Virus record (IMG/VR): IMGVR_UViG_3300010885_015247
Coordinates: 16,837-80,836 of that record
Direction: 5' to 3' (one strand)
Source of the DNA: a virus
Length of the DNA stretch: 64,000 nucleotides
Shown piece after piece: positions 28,073-36,843 of the stretch. The position numbers and the translations under genes were made by a program. How positions within the stretch are numbered: position 1 is the stretch's first letter; every line of letters begins with the position of its first letter. A model generated the notes under the pieces. It worked only from the letters and a program-made list of their open reading frames with translations, was not told the DNA's origin and did not search any database.

Positions 28073-30658
28073 TTATCCTAACCAAGCAGACCTATAATAA
28101 ACTTTAAGCAAAGATTTGCTTACAGAGTTCTTCTCATCAAAAAACTCAATTGAGTTTGCACCAGGTTGTAAAAAGAAAAAATCAGTTAATACATCTAATT
28201 TTGCTCTTGCATTTTCATAGCTTCCATTTAAAAATACGTCTCTTGTAAGAGTGTTTATTTCTAAAACGTCTGGCCCGAAGTCGACAGCTGCACCAGAAAT
28301 ACCAGGAGTAAAGACAACTTCTGTTTTTCTAATAGCTACTCCAGAGCTTTCAATTTCTCCACCTGTCTCACTTAAAATATCAGCAGATACAGATGCAGAT
28401 CCACTAACAGCAGTAAATGGAAGACTTCCTGATACGACAGCAGATCCTGCATCAGCGGTGGATGCTATGGATCTAGAAGCTAAAGCAAATCCACCAGTTG
28501 CATATGGTGTTGCCCCCTGTGGTGCTCCAGCTACAATAGTTGCAGAAGTTGCAACTGTATAAGTAAATGTTGTTGAACCTGTAACACTAACTACATATGT
28601 TCCATTTAGTGCGGATGCAGCAGAGTCCATATTATTGATTGTTACATACTGTCCACTACTGAAGTTGTGAGCAGAGGATGTAATAATAGTTGCTGTAGTC
28701 CCAGACTGTGCTCTAGAAGATATACCACCTCCAGCAACACCAAAAGGAACGTTTGTACCTGCTTTACTGTAGGTAAATGTGTTTGTATCTGGAACAGATG
28801 TAATAACATACGATCCATCGAAAGATGTTCCAAGAGAAGAAACAGTGACGCTTTCTCCAGTAAGAAACCCGTGTCCAGAAGATGTAGTTAGGGTTACAAC
28901 TCCTCCAATAAGCTGCCTTGCAACAACGGCTCTTTTAATTGGAATTACTGTTCCAGTAGTTACCAAAATTGCTGTTTCATCTGCAGCAGCTTTAGCGTAG
29001 CTAAATGTCGTGCTTGAAGGTATTTGAGTAACTGTGTATGTTCCATCATAGTTAGCACCTACATCAGATACAACTACCTGCTCTCCAAGACTAAAACCAT
29101 GTTCGGAAGCCAAAGTAATTGTTGCAACTCCAGAGAAAATAGATCTAATAGAGGCAGTATTTACTGTAGATCTTTCAATTTTGTATGTAAATGTTGTTGT
29201 TGTTGGAGTTGAAACTATTTTATATACTCCATCAAAAGTATCATCTAAACCAGATATAGATACGTTTTCTCCAGCAACAAACCCGTGGGCAGATGCCATA
29301 GTTATGCTTGCAACATCTGTAGACATTTGCTTTGTTGTTATAGCTTTACTGTTTGTTCTTGTAAGGGCGTAACTAAAGGTTGTAGGTGAACCTATGTTAA
29401 CAATTGTGTAAGTTCCGTTATAGTTAATATTTATGCCAGATATAGTTACTAACTCACCCTCAATAAACTGATGAGCCTCGGTAGTAGTAAGAGTTGCAAT
29501 ATTGGAAATTAAAATAGCTCCAGTAATGACTCTAGGGGGGACTCTATTTTTTGCATAAGTAAAGCTTGTTGCCGTAGGTGTAGAGGTAATCGTATAAGTT
29601 CCGTTAAATACAGTATCTACATCTTGAATAGTTATTGACTGGCTAGTTAAAAAATTATGGCTTGTTCTAGTCTGTATTGTTGCAATATTATTTTGTAGTT
29701 TTTTAGATACAATACTTTCAATAGAAGATATGTTAGGGAACAAGCTAAAAGAAAAAGTAGTATTTGTTGGAACAGCTGTTACAGTAAAGTCTCCATTTAG
29801 GTATGACTCTGACATTCCGCTGATCTCTACAAGATCTCCTACAAATAGTCCATGATTAGTTCTAGTTGTAAGAGTTGCAACATCCTCTAACGTTTCTGGG
29901 TTAAAAGATACTTGCTTATTTTCTATAGAAGAGTTGAGTCTTCCTCTTAGTGAAGAAACTATATACAATAATTTATCAGTAGTTCTGTTATAAACTCGAG
30001 CAGGTCCAGTAATAGGGCCATTTATTTCTAGCTCAATTGGTGTGTCTACATTTCCATTATTTGTAACAGTTACTATACCCGTGGCAGAAGTGTCACGGTT
30101 TGTAGCGGGGATTTCAATAATATCGTAACCATCTGGTTCTGCATCGTTCCAAGAAAACTTAAGAGGATTTGCTGCCTTTAATCCTATAGAGAACTCTGTT
30201 TTCCCTCTTGCAGTTACTGTTTGAATTTCAGGTGCACCACTAAGACGAACAAAAGAAGTGCGCTTAGCGTCACCACCTGTTTTTAACCATGCTCCTTTAT
30301 ATACAAGATTAGTAGCAGCAACAAGACGATCACGAGCTGCTTCTACTAGATCTGGGGTAGGTGTTAGAAATGCCCCTGTAAGAGTTAAAATTCTTGCTTG
30401 ATATCTTCCCTTAATATCGTAATCACCATCACCAAAACCACGAGGAATTGATGGCATATCTGGTTCAGGGTGCTGCCACCAGCCAGCAATATCCGTGATA
30501 ACCCAAGTAACGCCAAACTCATCAATAGTATTAAAGACAAAATCGCCAAGGACAATGTCTGCCTTGAGCTTCATACCAGTTAGGTGCGGCTGTGGAAGCG
30601 GGGTTAGCCCACGGTCTACATAATTATTTTCTTGTGCTTGATTGTAAATTTCGCTCAT
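28073..30658 (-). CDS. distal tail (Dit-like) protein with seven inserted beta repeats
   Basis: 861 residues. Residues 1-240 match the distal tail protein pattern of siphoviruses (WVITDIAGWW, GDYDIKGRYQARILTLTG, VRLSGAPEIQ). Residues about 250-705 are seven tandem 60-65-residue repeats with the consensus ATLTT..HGF..GE.VTISG....FNGTYTIT..PT.TTFTY. The last 150 residues return to Dit-like sequence (AKLDVLTDFFFLQPGANSIEF). Repeats of this kind in phage proteins are often flagged as FCCH or Ig-like and are thought to decorate the virion and bind surface carbohydrate. Confidence 0.82.
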   Translation of the reverse strand: MSEIYNQAQENNYVDRGLTPLPQPHLTGMKLKADIVLGDFVFNTIDEFGVTWVITDIAGWWQHPEPDMPSIPRGFGDGDYDIKGRYQARILTLTGAFLTPTPDLVEAARDRLVAATNLVYKGAWLKTGGDAKRTSFVRLSGAPEIQTVTARGKTEFSIGLKAANPLKFSWNDAEPDGYDIIEIPATNRDTSATGIVTVTNNGNVDTPIELEINGPITGPARVYNRTTDKLLYIVSSLRGRLNSSIENKQVSFNPETLEDVATLTTRTNHGLFVGDLVEISGMSESYLNGDFTVTAVPTNTTFSFSLFPNISSIESIVSKKLQNNIATIQTRTSHNFLTSQSITIQDVDTVFNGTYTITSTPTATSFTYAKNRVPPRVITGAILISNIATLTTTEAHQFIEGELVTISGININYNGTYTIVNIGSPTTFSYALTRTNSKAITTKQMSTDVASITMASAHGFVAGENVSISGLDDTFDGVYKIVSTPTTTTFTYKIERSTVNTASIRSIFSGVATITLASEHGFSLGEQVVVSDVGANYDGTYTVTQIPSSTTFSYAKAAADETAILVTTGTVIPIKRAVVARQLIGGVVTLTTSSGHGFLTGESVTVSSLGTSFDGSYVITSVPDTNTFTYSKAGTNVPFGVAGGGISSRAQSGTTATIITSSAHNFSSGQYVTINNMDSAASALNGTYVVSVTGSTTFTYTVATSATIVAGAPQGATPYATGGFALASRSIASTADAGSAVVSGSLPFTAVSGSASVSADILSETGGEIESSGVAIRKTEVVFTPGISGAAVDFGPDVLEINTLTRDVFLNGSYENARAKLDVLTDFFFLQPGANSIEFFDEKNSVSKSLLKVYYRSAWLG
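28560..29900 (-). repeat. seven tandem ~195-bp repeats encoding HGF/FNGTYT modules
   Basis: Each unit encodes an about 65-residue beta module. The units are diverged at nucleotide level but strongly similar in protein. Isolated copies lie in the major tail protein (about 37020-37200), the tail-tip gene (about 26880-27080) and the plus-strand structural gene at 1-1303. Confidence 0.85.
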
Positions 30659-33600
30659 TATGCGGCACCTTTACGAAGTTGGAATGCAAGTTGACGAGAT
30701 ACAAGTGCGGCGAGCTCACGCTCATCCATTCCTGGGGATGGGTTAACAGTTATATTTATACCGCCAGCAGGTCCAGCAAGCATCTCGATCATAGCTCTAT
30801 CACGCTTAGATAGCCCGCTGGAGTCTAAAGGCTCTACACGTTCTGAACGACCAGCTTCACCGATCATTGCAAGCATTCCACCAGTAGTAGCTGGAACGAT
30901 TCCACCAGCAGCAAGCCTTTTTATGTTTGGAGTGCTAAGTGTTGGTCCTTCAAAAGCAGGAATAACTGTTTTACCAAGAACTTTTAGACCTTCAAAACTA
31001 GGTAGTTTCCATGAAAGATTGTTCCATCCATCAATTACATAGTTAATAGCTCCTTTAAAGCTATCTTTTATTCCACTAAAAATATCACCAATACTTAGTT
31101 TACCCATACCTGTAAAAATTTCTTTTACCTTGTCATAAAATTCAACAATTTTATCTTTAGCGCTGCTAATTTTTGTAAATATACCACCAATTAATTCAAT
31201 AAACTTTACAATAATTCCTGTAACTATGTCAATAGCCGCTACAAGAGTAAATTTAATAAGAGGAACTAAAGTTACTGCAAGGAAATCACCAATCATTTTA
31301 AATACATCGCTCATTTTGCCCATAAAAGGAAGAGCCTTCTCGATTGCATCTTTTATTTTCTCGAAAGACTCCATGAGCTTGTCTTTAACAACAGCAACCA
31401 TATCAGCAATTGCTTCCCTAAGCTTTTCGCTCTTTTGATACGCCAAGACAAAGATTGCAACAATAGTTGCAATAACCGCTACTGCAATAAGAATAGGAGC
31501 TGCAAGTGCAACCATTTGAGCTTGAAGTGCCATAACAGCAAATCTTAGTTTGTATACTAAAGCGCTCTGCTGAGGAAGTCTAGCTAAAAGAACCTTGTCA
31601 ATTTTAGTTATAGCGCCAACAAAAACTTTTCCAAAAAACCCTGCAGTTTTAGTTACAGTTCCTATTGCAAGACCAAAAGCAACTATTAAACCAGTTCCAG
31701 TAATTACTGCCCTCATAAAATCATTATCAAGAAGGAAAATAAGTCCTTGAAGAACAACATTTAATGTCTCAAAGAATACTTTAATAGATCCAGCATCAAA
31801 GAAAATTTGTATAAGCTCTGCCATTTTTTCAATAAATCTTCCAACAGCTGGAAGAGCACCGTTAGCAATCTCTAAACCAATACCGTTAAATGTTGTAGCA
31901 GCTTTGTTGATGCTATCCATAAACTCACCGAAGCCCTTGGATGCCCCAATATCAAGCATTCCTTTTATGATAAGACCTAGGGTTGTGAGAACTTTAGTGA
32001 AGTTCTTACTGAGCTGAAGTAGGTATGCGTCAAGAGTTCCGTTTTCATTTCCAAGTTTAGTAAACTGCTCCCACTTCTCAGTTACAGTTTCAAGCCAGTC
32101 AAGGAAGTACCAGCCTCCTCCGCCTTCGCTGAACTGAGCCTTAATTGTGTTACCAATGCCACCAATAAAGTTTCCAAGTGATCTCCATAAGGAGTCCATA
32201 ACATCAGCAGCTTGTTTCATTGTTGCTTCAAGCTCGCCTGTTTTTTCTTTGTTCTTTAGTGTCTCAATCCAGCCTTCAGTAAGCTTTTCAACATGCTGTG
32301 CCCATTTTGTAGCAAATGGAGCAAATGCTGCAAGAAGAATTGTTGAAGCTCCAGCTAAGTTAGCAAAAGCTCCACCAATAGCCTCAATAAGAGGGCTCAT
32401 CTCTTCAAATATTTTTCTAACAGCGTCAACTATTTCAGGATCAGTAAATACCTTTGCAAATTTTTCTGCAACAATTCCTAAAGATGTAGCAATTTTTGGA
32501 AGAAGCTCTTCCATAAGCGGAAGATATGTTTCTACAAGTAGTTTAACTGCAGGGGTAAATTTTTCAAAGAAATTTTCTTGAAGCTTTAGTCTTAACTCTT
32601 CAAGTCTTTCTTTAAGAGAAATAATATAATCTACAAACTCTTTTGCAGATGGAGATAGGTTAACAGAAGCTTCTTCAAGTGCAGTGTTATACTCTTTACG
32701 AGCCTTGGCTGCATCTCTTTCTGCATCTGCAACAGCTCTAGCGGCAAGCTCTCTTGCTCTAGCTTCTTTTCTAGCTCTTTCAGATGTAGGAAGAAGATCG
32801 TTTTCTGCTTTCAAGAGATCAGCTTGCGCCTGAGTAAGAGCTTTTACTGCCTTAAATGCTGCAATCTCTGCATCTTGTTGTTTGTATTTTGAGTCAGCAA
32901 GTTTAGCCTCTGCAGCTAGAACATTTTTATTTCCGTTTATTCCTTCTTTGTTTGCTTTTGTTGTTGCTTTGCGAAGATCCCCATTTTTATCGATAGCACG
33001 ACGAAGGTTAAGATCTGCTTCAGCAAAAGCAAGCTCAGCTTCACGGCGAGCACGGGAGTTGGGTGGAAGGTCTTGAACACGTTGTAGGGAATCACGAGCT
33101 TTTTCAAACTCAAGTCGTGCTTTCTTCTCGGAGATAACTCCGCCTTCAAGCTCAAAACGAAGTTGCTGGATTGCTTCTTTAGCATCTTCACGAGCCTTTG
33201 TTACATCTTCAAGTGCTTTTCCAGTATCTTTTACAGAGTCTTGATAATTACGCTCTGCTTTTTCAGAAGCATATGCTGCGTCTGCTACTGCATCAGCAGC
33301 TTTATCTCTAGCTGTTTCTAGAGCTTTAAGATTTGCAGCTTGATCTTTTATAAGTTCGTTATATGCGTATGTGGCATCTTTAACCCTGAGCTCTGCAGCA
33401 GCAAGACGATCTGCAGCATCTGCAGATGCATCAATACCTTTCTTTCCATTAGATATTGCATCCCCTACGCCTTTAAATACCTGTCTTAAAATTCCAGCAG
33501 AAACAGCAACTGCGCCAAAAATATTAATAAGACCTAACAAAACTGGAGAAGCTGCTATAACAGTATTTATTAAAATACCAATTCCGCCTACTAAAGCACC

Positions 33601-33891
33601 AATAACACCGCCTAGAGCAACAACAGCTGGAACTACAGCAAAAGATGCTCTTTGTAGACTAGCAAACTGCTCTCTTGCTGCTTCTGCTTCTCTAATAAAA
33701 TTTCCAGCTTTAAATAGATCAGATATTCCATTGCCAGCAGTACGAGAAAAACCTCTAGAAAAACTTTTTCCTACTGAATCTCCAGAGTCATTTCCAACTC
33801 CATCAAGACCACTGAGTTGTCTTTTTATATCATCTTTAAAGCCAGTGGTGATGGCTCTAACAACTATCTCTGCACTACCTACTACTGCCAC
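30658..33891 (-). CDS. tail tape measure protein
   Basis: 1077 residues starting with GTG behind a strong GGAGGTGAT. Long helical, Ala/Lys/Glu-rich region (about 160-430) of coiled coils, preceded by a hydrophobic segment (VVPAVVALGGVIGALVGG) and followed by others (LIVAFGLAIGTV, PILIAVAVIATIVAIFVLAY), all typical of tape measures. The C-terminus has GGIVPATTGGMLAMIGEAGR, seen in many actinophage tape measures. At the usual 0.15 nm per residue, the tail would be about 160 nm. It follows the tail chaperones directly, the canonical order. Confidence 0.93.
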   Translation of the reverse strand: MAVVGSAEIVVRAITTGFKDDIKRQLSGLDGVGNDSGDSVGKSFSRGFSRTAGNGISDLFKAGNFIREAEAAREQFASLQRASFAVVPAVVALGGVIGALVGGIGILINTVIAASPVLLGLINIFGAVAVSAGILRQVFKGVGDAISNGKKGIDASADAADRLAAAELRVKDATYAYNELIKDQAANLKALETARDKAADAVADAAYASEKAERNYQDSVKDTGKALEDVTKAREDAKEAIQQLRFELEGGVISEKKARLEFEKARDSLQRVQDLPPNSRARREAELAFAEADLNLRRAIDKNGDLRKATTKANKEGINGNKNVLAAEAKLADSKYKQQDAEIAAFKAVKALTQAQADLLKAENDLLPTSERARKEARARELAARAVADAERDAAKARKEYNTALEEASVNLSPSAKEFVDYIISLKERLEELRLKLQENFFEKFTPAVKLLVETYLPLMEELLPKIATSLGIVAEKFAKVFTDPEIVDAVRKIFEEMSPLIEAIGGAFANLAGASTILLAAFAPFATKWAQHVEKLTEGWIETLKNKEKTGELEATMKQAADVMDSLWRSLGNFIGGIGNTIKAQFSEGGGGWYFLDWLETVTEKWEQFTKLGNENGTLDAYLLQLSKNFTKVLTTLGLIIKGMLDIGASKGFGEFMDSINKAATTFNGIGLEIANGALPAVGRFIEKMAELIQIFFDAGSIKVFFETLNVVLQGLIFLLDNDFMRAVITGTGLIVAFGLAIGTVTKTAGFFGKVFVGAITKIDKVLLARLPQQSALVYKLRFAVMALQAQMVALAAPILIAVAVIATIVAIFVLAYQKSEKLREAIADMVAVVKDKLMESFEKIKDAIEKALPFMGKMSDVFKMIGDFLAVTLVPLIKFTLVAAIDIVTGIIVKFIELIGGIFTKISSAKDKIVEFYDKVKEIFTGMGKLSIGDIFSGIKDSFKGAINYVIDGWNNLSWKLPSFEGLKVLGKTVIPAFEGPTLSTPNIKRLAAGGIVPATTGGMLAMIGEAGRSERVEPLDSSGLSKRDRAMIEMLAGPAGGINITVNPSPGMDERELAALVSRQLAFQLRKGAA

Positions 33892-33912
33892 AAGCCATCA
33901 CCTCCTCTGGTA

Positions 33913-34374
33913 TTATTTTTCTAGCGGGGAATCTAGTAAATCGCCAAAAGGCTTTACTAGATTTACATTAGGTTCCATCGCTGGGACGTAAGATTTTGTT
34001 GGTCCTTTTAGTGGATCTTCTGGCTCACTAGAGTCAAAAGGAACTAGAGGATCGCCAATATCTGTTCCATCAGCACTGATGTTCGAGTAGTCTGGTTTAG
34101 AATCGTTTCCAAACTTATACTCTCTATCGTAGAAATTTTTATAGATTGTTTTTCTAATTTTTGACTTGGCTTCAACTTGTTCAGATGCGGAGAAGTTGTA
34201 GTCTTCTTCCATGTAGTAGTGCAATACATCTAACATGTCAGACATCTCCATTTCTGCTAGTCGTAATCCTTGAGTCAAAGCCTTGCCATTTACATATGGC
34301 CAGAGGTCTATTGACCACTCACAGATTGCTCTGGCCCCGATATGGGACGGCCTGAGTACTGTTCTACTAGCCAT
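33913..34374 (-). CDS. tail assembly chaperone, downstream frame
   Basis: 153 residues if started at ATG 34374, but it overlaps the preceding chaperone by 67 bp in the -1 frame and is placed exactly where the frameshifted GT part of tail chaperones occurs, just before the tape measure. No convincing ribosome site precedes the ATG. Residues 35-110 are helical and acidic; the end is Pro/Asp-rich. It is most likely made as a fusion with the upstream chaperone by -1 frameshifting, and binds the tape measure during tail polymerisation. Confidence 0.75.
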   Translation of the reverse strand: MASRTVLRPSHIGARAICEWSIDLWPYVNGKALTQGLRLAEMEMSDMLDVLHYYMEEDYNFSASEQVEAKSKIRKTIYKNFYDREYKFGNDSKPDYSNISADGTDIGDPLVPFDSSEPEDPLKGPTKSYVPAMEPNVNLVKPFGDLLDSPLEK

Positions 34375-34658
34375 CCAGCAATCTCTGCAAGAGACTCTAC
34401 AGAAACAATCTTGTCTGGGTCGTCAAGAAGTTTTTGAAAGCGGTCATAGCTTTCTTCTTGTAGTGCCCTTGCAAAAAATGTATTGATAGCCGAAGCCGCA
34501 TCTCCTGCCTTTTCTCCAGAACTTAAAGCTGCCATTTCAAGAATAGCTTTACCTTGAAGAGCTGTACGGCACTCGAAATCCTCGCCATAAAGTTTAAATG
34601 AGACTGGCTCGGTGGTTACTAAGCCACCAGTACCAAAATCTTTAAATCGTGTTGTCAT
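34308..34658 (-). CDS. tail assembly chaperone, upstream frame
   Basis: 116 residues. Helical, acidic protein with the look of siphovirus gpG-type chaperones (VSFKLYGEDFECRTALQGKA, LLDDPDKIVSVESLAEIAGW). Its last 22 codons overlap the next frame. Lies between connector genes and the tape measure. No enzymatic motif, as expected. Confidence 0.8.
   Translation of the reverse strand: MTTRFKDFGTGGLVTTEPVSFKLYGEDFECRTALQGKAILEMAALSSGEKAGDAASAINTFFARALQEESYDRFQKLLDDPDKIVSVESLAEIAGWLVEQYSGRPISGPEQSVSGQ
34332..34338 (-). other. candidate -1 frameshift site (GGGGCCA)
   Basis: In the upstream chaperone frame the codons read TCG GGG CCA. A P-site GGG can re-pair one base back on GGG, and reading then continues in the downstream chaperone frame. 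The A-site re-pairing (CCA to GCC) is poor, so this is a non-classical site. It is the best candidate in the window of about 34332-34430 where the -1 frame is open. Confidence 0.4.
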
Positions 34659-34693
34659 GTATTATTTCCTATTCTGTCGTTGTTATTGCTGTA

Positions 34694-35086
34694 TTATTTT
34701 ATCACTTTACTTAGTTGGTCAGAAAGATATCTATTAGCTCTAGTACCTTTTTGAACAACCTTTTGGGCATAAACTACTTGCCCTTTAGAGACAAACCTAA
34801 GAGCTTTTGCTCTTTTAGGTACAATCACCTGAGGACCTCTTCCTTGGTGATGTACTAATGCATACCTCACGTCAGAACCGATCCACATTTGTTGCCCTCT
34901 AGGGTCTCTAAAATGTCTTTTATGTGCAATGGAAGCTTTTAATCTTCCCGTTCTAACACCTACCTGTGCCTTTGCTAAACTGATGATTGCATCGCCTTTA
35001 ACTCTTAAATATCTTCCGACATCACCATCAGGATCGTATAAAAGATTGTTAATTGCTGGTTTAAACCATTGAATTTTTACAGCCAT
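34694..35086 (-). CDS. HK97 gp10-like head-tail/tail completion protein
   Basis: 130 residues. Conserved pattern of the gp10-like family: early LRVKGDAIISLAKAQVGVRTGRLKASI, then YALVHHQGRGP and the basic C-terminal half. Such proteins sit at the head-tail interface. Its ATG overlaps the stop of the gene upstream (TAATG). Order after the connector and terminator genes is as expected. Confidence 0.85.
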   Translation of the reverse strand: MAVKIQWFKPAINNLLYDPDGDVGRYLRVKGDAIISLAKAQVGVRTGRLKASIAHKRHFRDPRGQQMWIGSDVRYALVHHQGRGPQVIVPKRAKALRFVSKGQVVYAQKVVQKGTRANRYLSDQLSKVIK

Positions 35087-35595
35087 TATGGAACCGCAAC
35101 AGTTATAGTCATTGTAACTGTTTGAAAACCGCCTTCAGGAGCACCTGTCTCAACTGTGGCAATCACTCCTAAACCAAAAGAACCACCTGTTGCCCATTGG
35201 TCTAAAGCCCGTGAACTATCAAGAAGAATCCATGCATCATATGCAGAGATTTCTGAGAAAGCTTGAATATCATCTGCTGCTGGAGCTTTACCATTTATAG
35301 AGACAGTAGGAACTTCTCTAGATACAGAAACAATTAAAGTCGCACTGCGTGGATCATTACAACGACGAGGCTCTGTTGCTTCATCTCCTGGAGAGCCGAT
35401 ATACATCTGTAGCATTGAAACTACAACCTGCTCGCAATCCACTGAAGGCTCGCCAAGAGTCCAATATCTACGACCCGGTAGTGGCATTGTGTATGATGCG
35501 TATGTGCTAATAACGGAGTCAAGAACTCCTTGCATAAGTGCAGCTAAATTTTTAGCTCCCTCATCCACAGTTGCCGTATTAATAAGTGTAGCCAT
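35086..35595 (-). CDS. tail terminator-like protein
   Basis: 169 residues, GAGGAC upstream. A helical N-terminus and then beta strands (CEQVVVSMLQMYIGSPG, SATLIVSVSREVPTV, TVTMTITVAVP) resemble siphovirus tail terminators, which cap the tail tube. Its place between the connector and the gp10-like gene supports the call. Confidence 0.7.
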   Translation of the reverse strand: MATLINTATVDEGAKNLAALMQGVLDSVISTYASYTMPLPGRRYWTLGEPSVDCEQVVVSMLQMYIGSPGDEATEPRRCNDPRSATLIVSVSREVPTVSINGKAPAADDIQAFSEISAYDAWILLDSSRALDQWATGGSFGLGVIATVETGAPEGGFQTVTMTITVAVP

Positions 35596-35623
35596 AGTGT
35601 CCTCTTGTCTTTAGGTTGTCGTA

Positions 35624-36757
35624 TTACACAGTATAGATTGGAATTGTTCTTTCCCCCAGTTGAACGATTACGTTACTGGAGACTAAGTGAACAACTTCAT
35701 TGACTGCTGCGTTTCCAAGACTTGGTCTAACTGCGTAAAGGTCCAAAACTCCTGGATCGCGAGGACCTATAATAGAATTAATCTGTGTAAATGTAGCGCT
35801 TACTCTAATTGTATTTTCTGTACGATCAATAACAGCAGCGTTAGGGATTTCAGTAGTTGTGTTGTTATTGATATCTGAAACATTAGTCAAGATTGTCCAA
35901 GCGTTATCTCCATCAAGGAACTCGGATGCAATCTCTGAGAAATAATAAATATTAGATGTTCCCTCTGCACCAACATAAAGATCGTTTGCGCTAAGAGGAT
36001 AAAGAGGTGATGCGCCAGTAATACGGCGAGCACGAGGAATATCTGGAGAGAAGACACGAGAACGAGCACGAGCCTTATCTGGATTAGCAGTTTTGAGGAA
36101 TAAATCGATGGCATAGATGCCAGTGCGAAGTTCATCAATAAAGTCTTGACTATCAAGAAGAGTGTATGAGACTCCTTGACGAGAGATAGATGTTACACGT
36201 TGTGGTAAAGCGCAGGTATCGTCACCTTCATATAGTTTTACTAGCTCTGTAGCTAAAACACGAGCAGCGGCTCTCCCAGCTGTTGGTGGAGGGCTTCCAT
36301 AGGTGTATGTAACCTCAACACGAGATGAGAACCAGTTGGCTCCTGCAACTCCAATAAGAGTTGAATGATCTGCAAGATAATACTTGCTTGGGTCAATAAT
36401 TTCGCCATCTAAGTTTCTAACGGTGTGAATCTTTACAACCTTACGACCACGCAGTCTTAGGCGAGATGAAGATGTTGTTCCATCTCCTTGATAATCTTTA
36501 TCGTATCCAAACCCTACATATGGAACGTTTTCTACATTTCCATCAACAAGCACTGGAGCGTAATTAAAGTCTGAACCAGCGGTTCTTAAGTACGGGTCAA
36601 ATGAAGATACATAACGCTCTGTGACAGTTGTAATCCCTGAAAATTTACGGCCAGACATTCCCCATAAAAGATAAGAAGCAGTCTTTGCAGCATCATAGGC
36701 ATAGTCAGACCCAGCATGTTCGCCAAGCTCTTCTGGTGTTACCCATAGATTGCTCAT
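35624..36757 (-). CDS. head-to-tail adaptor with C-terminal beta domain
   Basis: 377 residues. Residues 1-235 follow the adaptor (gp6-like) pattern: LWVTPEELGEHAG, helix, LRLRGRKVVKIHTVRNLDG, VEVTYTYGSPPP and a long C-terminal helix pair (RAAARVLATELVKLYEGD). The last 120 residues form an extra beta domain (DLYVGAEGTSNIYYFSE...) not usual in adaptors. It is the first gene after the terminator at 36779-36828, so read-through or a separate promoter is needed for its expression. Confidence 0.8.
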   Translation of the reverse strand: MSNLWVTPEELGEHAGSDYAYDAAKTASYLLWGMSGRKFSGITTVTERYVSSFDPYLRTAGSDFNYAPVLVDGNVENVPYVGFGYDKDYQGDGTTSSSRLRLRGRKVVKIHTVRNLDGEIIDPSKYYLADHSTLIGVAGANWFSSRVEVTYTYGSPPPTAGRAAARVLATELVKLYEGDDTCALPQRVTSISRQGVSYTLLDSQDFIDELRTGIYAIDLFLKTANPDKARARSRVFSPDIPRARRITGASPLYPLSANDLYVGAEGTSNIYYFSEIASEFLDGDNAWTILTNVSDINNNTTTEIPNAAVIDRTENTIRVSATFTQINSIIGPRDPGVLDLYAVRPSLGNAAVNEVVHLVSSNVIVQLGERTIPIYTV

Positions 36758-36778
36758 ACTTCTCTCCCGTCTCTAATA

Positions 36779-36828
36779 GAAAAAGCGGGCAACGTTTCAA
36801 CGGTATATACCATCGGTACGCTGCCCGC
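36779..36828 (-). terminator. rho-independent terminator after the major tail protein gene
   Basis: On the minus strand an 11-bp GC-rich stem (arms 36818-36828 and 36785-36795, GCGGGCA core, one G-T pair) closes a loop containing a second small palindrome (GGTATATACC), and is followed by TTTTT at 36784-36780. It begins 16 bp after the stop of the major tail protein gene. Confidence 0.8.
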
Positions 36829-36843
36829 CTCCTATTTATTGAA

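Noticed and set aside
28251-29372. Several plus-strand frames opposite the Dit repeats
   Set aside because: They lack ribosome sites and are shadows of the repetitive Ser/Thr-rich coding strand.
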